Shown here: piece after piece, positions 58,171-64,000 of the stretch
How the letters are laid out: each line of letters begins with the position of its first letter
Position numbering within the stretch: position 1 is the stretch's first letter
Assembly: GCF_902506535.1 (NCBI RefSeq)
Contig: NZ_LR733827.1
Coordinates: forward strand, 1,454,200 to 1,518,199
DNA: 64,000 bases
Source of the DNA: Pseudomonas sp. 8Z
Lineage (GTDB): Bacteria; Pseudomonadota; Gammaproteobacteria; Pseudomonadales; Pseudomonadaceae
Reading direction: 5' to 3'
Notes under the pieces: generated by a model
The model's input: only the letters and a program-made list of their open reading frames with translations
Databases searched by the model: none
What the model was told of the DNA's origin: nothing
Translations under genes and position numbers: made by a program

Positions 58171-60201
58171 CTAAACGCGAAACGCGCCGATCAACTGCCG
58201 CAAGCGCGCCACCAGCACACTCAACTCGCGACTGGCCTGCTCGGTCTGCCCCGCGCCCTCGGCGGTACGCTCACCGGCCTGATTGATCTGCACGATGTTG
58301 TGGTCGATGTCATGCGCCACCGCCGTCTGCTGCTCGGCAGCGGCGGCAATCTGCTGGTTCTGGTCGACGATCATGCCCACCGCGCCGAGGATGTTCTCCA
58401 GCGCCTGCTGCACCTTGGCCGATTCGCTGACGGTGCTGTCTGCCTGCGCGTGGCTGGCGTTCATGGCCTTTACCGCAGCGCCCACGCCACTTTGCAAGCG
58501 GGCGATCATCGCCTCGATCTCGGCTGTGGACTGCTGGGTGCGCTTGGCCAAGTTGCGCACCTCGTCCGCCACCACCGCAAAGCCTCGCCCCTGCTCGCCC
58601 GCGCGAGCCGCCTCGATGGCCGCATTGAGCGCCAGCAGGTTGGTTTGCTCGGCAATGCTCTTGATCACATCCAGCACCTGGCTGATCGACGTACTGTCAC
58701 TGGCCAGTTGATTGACCACCGCCACCGCCTGATCGATCTCATCGGCCAGACGCTGAATGCTGCCAACCTGCGCTTCGACCAATGCACGCCCGCTCACGGT
58801 CTCTTGATTGACGCTCTGCGCGCTGCCGACCGCAGCCGCAGCGCTGTGCGCGACCTCTTGCGCGGTCGCCGACATCTGATTCATCGCCGTGGCCACCTGC
58901 TCGATCTGCCCACGCTGGCTGGCGACCGCCTGATTACTCTGGCCGGAAACCAACTCGACACGACCGGCCTGCCCTTCCACCTCGCCAACGGTATGGCCGA
59001 CACGCTCGATCAAGTCATGGATGCGCGCCACGGTCTGGTTGAAGCCCTGCCCCAGCTCGCCCAGTTCATCACGGCTCTGCACCTTGAAGCTCGCCGTCAT
59101 GTCACCCGCAGCAACGCGCTCCATCACCTGCCCAAGGCTCTTGAGCGTCTGCCGCGTGGCCACATAAAAACCGCTGTAGAGGTAGACGATGGCCAGAAAC
59201 ACCAGCGCCAGCGCCACGATCAGCAGCACCATCTGCGCCCGGTTGGCCTGCAAACGCTCGGTCAGTTGCGCATCGAGAAAGGCTAGCAAACCATCGTTGA
59301 ATGCGTAGGTTTTGGCCATCGCCTGACTGACCTGCTCGAAGAACTGCGTCCAGGGCATGTCCAGGCTGTCGGCAATGATGACGCTGTCCTCGAACAGCGC
59401 AGCACTGTCCTTGAGCGTCTGCTGACTCGCCGCGGCGAGGCCGCCCAGACCACTCTGCGCGGACAAATTGCCGGCCAGTGCTTCCTGCAGGTTTAGCCCG
59501 TATTCGGCATGCAACTTTTCCAACTGCTGCAGCAGCTCCTCGAAACGCGTACTGGCCGCCGAGTTGAGAAAGCCCTGCCCCAGTGAATAGGCGCCGATAG
59601 CCCGCCCCTGGCTAAGCGCGTGGGTCACCTGCGGCGTGACGGTAGTAATCAGCTCGGTAATCTGCCGCACTTCACGCTGCGGGTCCTGACTGAGCCCAGC
59701 CTGACCGGCGATCAGCTTGATGAACACCTGGGCATCGGTGAGCAGCTTCTCGACCATCGCCGTCTTACTCTGCAATGACGTTTGCGCTTCGGCTTGCTTG
59801 AGCTCATCCAGCAGTTTGTCGCGCATGGCCACGAACTCAGCGATCTGCTCGCCGTCACGGGCCACCGGCTCAAGCCCCTGCACAAGGCCGGCAAGACCGT
59901 TGTGCAAGCCATCGATACGGGCCTCAAGGTCACCAGCCTGACCAGACTGGCCGATCTGCGCATTGATCTGCACCAGGTCATTAAGGCTCTCCAGATCACG
60001 GCGCAACTGCAGGCTAGCGCCCAGCAGTTCGAGGCTCTCAAGCTCACTTCGCGTGGCCACGAACTGACGGTAGGAATCGCGCACCAGATAGAAGTTGGTC
60101 ACCAGCATGGGCAGAAAGAACAGCACACTGATCAAGCTGAACTTCATGCCAAAACTAAGGCGGTTCATCAGCGCAATGGCGGGATACAACACGGTCTTCA
60201 C
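58171..60201 (-). CDS. methyl-accepting chemotaxis protein
   Basis: A 676-residue chemoreceptor with a first helix (FSLISVLFFLPMLVTNFYLV), a long periplasmic helical sensor of about 280 residues, a second helix near 325 (RAQMVLLIVALALVFLAIVYLY), HAMP (MERVAAGDMTASFKVQ) and a signalling domain with EQTNLLALNAAIEAARAGEQGRGFAVVADEVRNLAKRTQQST. The sensor is larger than in the receptor at 45222, with no recognisable Cache or four-helix tag, so the ligand is unknown. It lies next to ampE and ampD, as does PA4520. It ends without the NWETF-type receptor tail. Confidence 0.92.
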   Translation of the reverse strand: MKTVLYPAIALMNRLSFGMKFSLISVLFFLPMLVTNFYLVRDSYRQFVATRSELESLELLGASLQLRRDLESLNDLVQINAQIGQSGQAGDLEARIDGLHNGLAGLVQGLEPVARDGEQIAEFVAMRDKLLDELKQAEAQTSLQSKTAMVEKLLTDAQVFIKLIAGQAGLSQDPQREVRQITELITTVTPQVTHALSQGRAIGAYSLGQGFLNSAASTRFEELLQQLEKLHAEYGLNLQEALAGNLSAQSGLGGLAAASQQTLKDSAALFEDSVIIADSLDMPWTQFFEQVSQAMAKTYAFNDGLLAFLDAQLTERLQANRAQMVLLIVALALVFLAIVYLYSGFYVATRQTLKSLGQVMERVAAGDMTASFKVQSRDELGELGQGFNQTVARIHDLIERVGHTVGEVEGQAGRVELVSGQSNQAVASQRGQIEQVATAMNQMSATAQEVAHSAAAAVGSAQSVNQETVSGRALVEAQVGSIQRLADEIDQAVAVVNQLASDSTSISQVLDVIKSIAEQTNLLALNAAIEAARAGEQGRGFAVVADEVRNLAKRTQQSTAEIEAMIARLQSGVGAAVKAMNASHAQADSTVSESAKVQQALENILGAVGMIVDQNQQIAAAAEQQTAVAHDIDHNIVQINQAGERTAEGAGQTEQASRELSVLVARLRQLIGAFRV

Positions 60202-60405
60202 TCGACGCCTCCTACAACCATTATTCTTATTCGAATCACGGAAGGCGCCCGGCCTAGACAGGCAGAGCGTCGCTTAGCAGCACGCCGTGTAAACGACCAG
60301 CCAGCAGGCAGGTGATAACAGCGCAATGGGTTCCCTTATAACCCTTATCGGCGACGCTCTCTGTAATTTAAGGTTAAGGCACGGCTGGCGGGCACTGCCC
60401 AGTGC

Positions 60406-61239
60406 TCAGAGCAACAACACCCACACGGCATACCCGGCATACCAGACCACCGCTGCACGAATCAGCAATTGCCAAAGCTGATCCAAAGTCGTCACCGCCT
60501 GCTCCCCCAATACCGGCTCAGGTACTTCGCCTGCCGCGCGCCCAGCTTTGCTCACCAGTTGAGCAGCGGAAATGTCCCAGCTCAGCAACTCATGCAGCAG
60601 AGCACGACTGACCGCAACGAAGTTGCCCACCAGCGCGAAGCTCGAAGCCAGCACCCGCACCGGCAGCCAGTCGAAGGCATGCCGTAGTTGCCCTGCGCGC
60701 TCACGCAGGGACGGCAGTTCGGCGTGCTCGGCAGTCAGCGCCAGCAGGCGATAAGCAAGCGCCGCCACCGGCCCCAGCAGCACGTACCAGAAAATCACCG
60801 CGAAAAAGCTCTGATAGGCCTGCCACAACAAATACCCCTGCACCTGGGTAAGCAACTGCACGCCCTCTTCGGGTTGCAACGCGAGATCACGCTCGACCAC
60901 GTGATAGGCCGCCTGGCCATCCTCACGGCGCCAGGCATCGCGAAACGGCCCCAACGCCTGCAACAGATCACCACGCCCGAGGCTGTATATCAGCACCAGC
61001 AGATGGATCGGTAATGCCAGCAAGCCATAGAACACCGGCTCCACAGCCAGCAGGAGCACACCGACAACGACCACTGGCAGTAAAACCATCACCCCCAGAA
61101 CTAGCCATGGGAACTGCCGTAAATCACCGCGCTGCATCGCCTGCAAAGCCGCCAGCCAGGTTGCATCACGCTGGATACGCTGGCGTAGCGCAGAGAACTT
61201 CTCGACCCAGAGCACCAACAGGATCACCAGAAAACTCAT
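60406..61239 (-). CDS. ampE: AmpE inner-membrane protein
   Basis: A 277-residue inner-membrane protein of the AmpE/CobD-like family. It opens SFLVILLVLWVEKFSALRQRIQRD, and has helices VLGVMVLLPVVVVGVLLL, FYGLLALPIHLLVLIYSLGRG, AVIFWYVLLGPVAALAYRL and a C-terminal WYAGYAVWVLLL. AmpE is linked to beta-lactamase regulation through the AmpD operon; its biochemical role is unclear. The ATG overlaps the ampD stop (ATGA), a standard ampDE arrangement. No damage is visible. Confidence 0.92.
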   Translation of the reverse strand: MSFLVILLVLWVEKFSALRQRIQRDATWLAALQAMQRGDLRQFPWLVLGVMVLLPVVVVGVLLLAVEPVFYGLLALPIHLLVLIYSLGRGDLLQALGPFRDAWRREDGQAAYHVVERDLALQPEEGVQLLTQVQGYLLWQAYQSFFAVIFWYVLLGPVAALAYRLLALTAEHAELPSLRERAGQLRHAFDWLPVRVLASSFALVGNFVAVSRALLHELLSWDISAAQLVSKAGRAAGEVPEPVLGEQAVTTLDQLWQLLIRAAVVWYAGYAVWVLLL

Positions 61240-61802
61240 GCGTTCACTCCTTCACAACCACGTATTTCAGTATGCAGCCGAGCCCAATCGAAGGCGCGCC
61301 CCGGATCAGTCTTACGCCCCGGCGCGATGTCGCAGTGGCCGGTGATGCGCGAAGCACTCAACGCCGGGTAGGCGGCCAACAAATGGCGCGTCAGTTCACC
61401 GAGGCTGGCATATTGCGCGTCGCTATATGGCAACTCATCGGTGCCTTCAAGCTCCACCCCAAGGGAAAAATCGTTGCAATTCTCCCGCCCCTCGAAGCAT
61501 GACACGCCGGCATGCCAGGCCCTGTGCAGGCAGGAAACAAACTGTGTCAGGGAACCATCGCGCTCAATGAAGAAATGCGCAGAGACGCGCATGGCGGCGA
61601 TTTCGGCGAAAAAGGGATGCTCGTCGGCGACAAGCCGGTTCTGGAAGAACTGCAACACCTTGCCCGTACCGAACTGGCCCGGCGGCAGGCTGATGTTATG
61701 CACCACCAACAGCGAAATCTCGCCGTCCGGGCGCTCATTGAAGTTGGCTGAGGGGCAGTGGCGAATACCCTGAAACCAGCCGGTTTGGGGATCAAGCTGC
61801 AT
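61236..61802 (-). CDS. ampD: 1,6-anhydro-N-acetylmuramyl-L-alanine amidase AmpD
   Basis: A 188-residue cytoplasmic zinc amidase. The zinc ligands are His35 (LVVHNISLPP), His156 and Asp166 (ITGHCDIAPGRKTDPG), as in known AmpD. The FFIERDG and FSLGVELEG segments are present. It cleaves the anhydro-muropeptide recycled from the cell wall, and its loss de-represses AmpC beta-lactamase through AmpR. All catalytic residues are present, so the gene is likely functional. It heads the ampDE operon. The 190 bases upstream (61803-61993) hold no gene that I can see. Confidence 0.95.
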   Translation of the reverse strand: MQLDPQTGWFQGIRHCPSANFNERPDGEISLLVVHNISLPPGQFGTGKVLQFFQNRLVADEHPFFAEIAAMRVSAHFFIERDGSLTQFVSCLHRAWHAGVSCFEGRENCNDFSLGVELEGTDELPYSDAQYASLGELTRHLLAAYPALSASRITGHCDIAPGRKTDPGRAFDWARLHTEIRGCEGVNA

Positions 61803-61993
61803 GGATGGCTCCTGAACGAGCCATCACTCTAGAGCAGCAACGCCAGGCGGCCAAGCGCCACGGGCGTACCGATGGGTTTGCCACGGTGCATACACGCCCA
61901 TGACGGGCGCCTGGCAAGTGCAACACAGCCAGCGCAAGACACCTGCGCTGACGCTCGGCATCTAGGCTTGGCAGGCCGCGGCCAAACGGCCGG

Positions 61994-64000
61994 TCAGGCG
62001 TTCTTCAACCGCCGCAGGTTACCGATCACCGACTCCAGGGCTCGATCGAACAACAATGCGTCATCGAGCAAACGAATGCTGTTACGGCGGAACTCCACAG
62101 CCAGACCTGTGCGAGTTTTCTCCAGCACCTTCATGCCCGTGCGGTTGACGAACACGTACTTGCCGGTCGGCTTGATGATCGCAGCCAGTTTGCAACGCAG
62201 CTTGTGCTCTTCATCTTCCTGGAACTCGACCCAACTGCCGACGCGCAGATTGTCGACCTGCTGCACGGCGTCATCATCCTCATCGAGCAATGCTTCTGGC
62301 TCTTGCGGACGACTCTGCCCTGGCGCCAGCAGCACGATTTCCTCGACCACCTCGACCATCACCGGCTCGCCAGTGGCCTGCTCGGGCTCGCTGTCGAGCA
62401 GCGGCACATCGAGCAAATGCTCGCCACCCTCTTCAACGACAGCCGCATCGCCTACCTGCTCAGGCATCGGCCGCTTGAAGCGCTGGAAGGCCTGCACATG
62501 CAGCACCTCCAGTTGGCTGAAAAACTCACTGGTAGAGAACGGATCGAACGCTGCGCTGCTCATCCCCTCACGTAGCGCCTTGAGCAAGCTCGGCACCAAC
62601 TGCAGCAGGCGCTGACGATCTTCCGGCTCTTCATGCGGCTCCACACTCCAGACCAGATCGTCCATGGTCTGCAGAGCGGCCTGCCATTCAGGCGAGCTCA
62701 CCCCATGCTTGAGGTACGTCAGCATCAGCACCTTGCTCCAAGCCTCACGCAACAGGCGCACGACCACTTCGGGCAACGTCTTGCCCAGCAGCCGTTCATT
62801 CAGAGCACGCTCAACCTCTCGGCGGGCCAACTCGGCCTTGGCGCTGCCCTCTTCAGCATCGCGAGTGCGCTGCTCCAATAGCTCACTGCGCCGCCGCTCG
62901 TCACCGGTAAAGGCCATGAAGTCAGCCAGCAACTCGGAGAAAATCGCCGGATCATCGACGAAATCATTGAGCAAACGCTGCACCACCTGCTCAATACGCT
63001 GATAGAGGCTGTCACGCTGCACATCATCACGATCGACCCAGCCCAGCGCAGCGGATGCAATCTCATTGAGCAAGCGACGCGCGGGATGACTGCCACGACT
63101 GAAGAACGTCTTATCCAGCACGGCGACCTTGAGCATGGGGATCTGCAGACGGGCAATCAGCGCCTTGAGCGAATCGGGCAGCGTGCGATCGTCAAGAATG
63201 AACTCGAACAGCATCGACACCAGATTGATGACGTCTTCATCGACCTCGCCAACCACGCGGGTCTTGCCGGTCTTGGCACTGGCACGCGCCAGCAATTGCT
63301 CAAGCTGAGGGCGTAGATCGAAGTCATCGACGGCAACTTGCGCCGGAGCACGCTGCTGAATATGCGACAGCAGGCGCATCAGATCATTAGTCGAAATGGG
63401 CAAGGCATCGTTAGCATTGGCCCGGCGCGGCATGGCAGTACCACGCACCTCGGCCAGCAACTCCTGCAGCACACCAAAAACCTCCTGCACCCCCTCATCG
63501 GCACCCGCCAACAAAGGAATCCCGCCCTCAGCGTTAGCTTGAGCGGCCATTGCGTTCGTGGAATGCGACTGGCGACGCGGCGGAGCAGATTTAAGCTCAG
63601 GCAATACGCCCACATTCACCAGCACCTGGTTGGCTTCGGCGTAGAGGTTGTCGCAACTGCCCAGTACATATTTCTCGAACAGCTTGAGGATGATCAGCTT
63701 GACCTTGATCTCCACCCCCAGACCACTGCAGGCATCGAGAAAATACTCACAGAGCAGGTGTGGGCCGAGAGGGTTGCTCTTGTCATCAAGCTTGCGGCTG
63801 ATCACCGCATTGAGACGAGTGCTCAGGTGCCCGAGTGCTACACCGTCGCGGCTGATGACCCGCGCAACCATGCTATCCATAGCCACGGTTTCTTCCAGAT
63901 CATCGTTCTGCACCAGGCTCAGGCTATCGAAAGAAACCGTATCGAGCGTCGGTTGCGGCTTACCGATCTCATACTGATTCAATGTGGCGAACGCCTCGAA
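61994..64000 (-). CDS. DUF1631 family protein, N-terminus beyond the window
   Basis: 668 codons are visible and the frame stays open through the window end, so the start lies outside. The sequence fits DUF1631, a Pseudomonas family often mislabelled thymidine phosphorylase: an early LGPHLLCEYFLDACSGLGVEIKVKLIILKLFEKYV segment, long helical middle with Arg/Glu-rich stretches, and a C-terminal PilZ-like beta region (VGSWVEFQEDEEHKLRCKLAAI, KYVFVNRTGMKVLE). No phosphorylase motif is seen. A PilZ-like end suggests a second-messenger link, but the canonical RxxxR motif is not clear. It lies upstream of ampD in the same direction, as PA4523 does. Confidence 0.88.
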   Translation of the reverse strand, partial: FEAFATLNQYEIGKPQPTLDTVSFDSLSLVQNDDLEETVAMDSMVARVISRDGVALGHLSTRLNAVISRKLDDKSNPLGPHLLCEYFLDACSGLGVEIKVKLIILKLFEKYVLGSCDNLYAEANQVLVNVGVLPELKSAPPRRQSHSTNAMAAQANAEGGIPLLAGADEGVQEVFGVLQELLAEVRGTAMPRRANANDALPISTNDLMRLLSHIQQRAPAQVAVDDFDLRPQLEQLLARASAKTGKTRVVGEVDEDVINLVSMLFEFILDDRTLPDSLKALIARLQIPMLKVAVLDKTFFSRGSHPARRLLNEIASAALGWVDRDDVQRDSLYQRIEQVVQRLLNDFVDDPAIFSELLADFMAFTGDERRRSELLEQRTRDAEEGSAKAELARREVERALNERLLGKTLPEVVVRLLREAWSKVLMLTYLKHGVSSPEWQAALQTMDDLVWSVEPHEEPEDRQRLLQLVPSLLKALREGMSSAAFDPFSTSEFFSQLEVLHVQAFQRFKRPMPEQVGDAAVVEEGGEHLLDVPLLDSEPEQATGEPVMVEVVEEIVLLAPGQSRPQEPEALLDEDDDAVQQVDNLRVGSWVEFQEDEEHKLRCKLAAIIKPTGKYVFVNRTGMKVLEKTRTGLAVEFRRNSIRLLDDALLFDRALESVIGNLRRLKNA

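Noticed and set aside
61994..63982. Thymidine phosphorylase, a common label for this family
   Set aside because: No phosphorylase motifs are present; the layout is that of DUF1631 with a PilZ-like end, and the gene is only partial in the window.
1..64000. CRISPR arrays, rRNA or tRNA genes
   Set aside because: I looked for regular short direct repeats and for tRNA-like cloverleaf ends and saw none; the repeats present are inverted REP-type or attC-type. A covariance scan would be decisive.

Overview
The window is a chromosomal segment of a high-GC gammaproteobacterium, almost certainly a Pseudomonas of the mendocina/oleovorans/alcaliphila type. The evidence is gene content and order that match P. 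aeruginosa in several blocks: a purine block like PA0136-PA0148, a piu iron block like PA4513-PA4516, speC, the PA4520-PA4523-like block with ampD and ampE, a ttgABC/mexAB-oprM-type efflux operon, and fruBKA with fruR. Pseudomonas REP repeats and a RAYT gene support this. Locus comparisons are from memory, not from a search.

Left end (1-3459), accessory DNA. Three chromosomal fragments come first: an alpha/beta-hydrolase tail, an NTF2-like gene and a tautomerase start that is cut off. A 251-bp internally deleted IS5-type element (717-967) separates them from a small AT-richer array of gene cassettes. The array has three minus-strand genes of unknown function and three attC-like sites (1840-1944, 2308-2382, 2677-2744) but no integron integrase. 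Two further strong hairpins and the first REP pair follow.

Purine block (3460-12959). It contains a BMP-type ABC nucleoside/purine importer (ATPase, two permeases, lipid-free binding protein), an 8-oxoguanine deaminase, a 2-oxoglutarate/Fe(II)-type oxygenase and an adenine/adenosine deaminase. A RAYT gene bracketed by inverted REP pairs has settled inside it.

Signalling and metal block (13058-21431). Two periplasmic solute-binding proteins flank a membrane diguanylate cyclase. Then come a cytochrome b561/PepSY pair and a minus-strand metal operon: DUF2946, PepSY-TM reductase, TonB receptor and PCu(A)C copper chaperone.

Efflux and copper block (21693-34159). ttgR is divergent from ttgABC with a well-conserved operator. 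A Bcr/CflA exporter is divergent from a second TetR regulator. CopZ, a small exported protein, CopA and CueR follow, with two clear CueR-type promoters.

Iron, polyamine and translation block (34185-45223). It holds a RIO-type kinase, ornithine decarboxylase speC, a PepSY-flavoreductase fusion, a PiuA-type siderophore receptor, PiuC, a Sel1-repeat protein and release factor 3.

Right part (45222-64000). It holds a chemoreceptor whose natural start is out of frame across an 11-G run (possible phase-variable locus), a ClC channel, fruBKA with divergent fruR, an AsmA protein, a TatD nuclease, a second chemoreceptor, ampE-ampD and a DUF1631 protein that runs off the window. I saw no rRNA, tRNA or CRISPR array.
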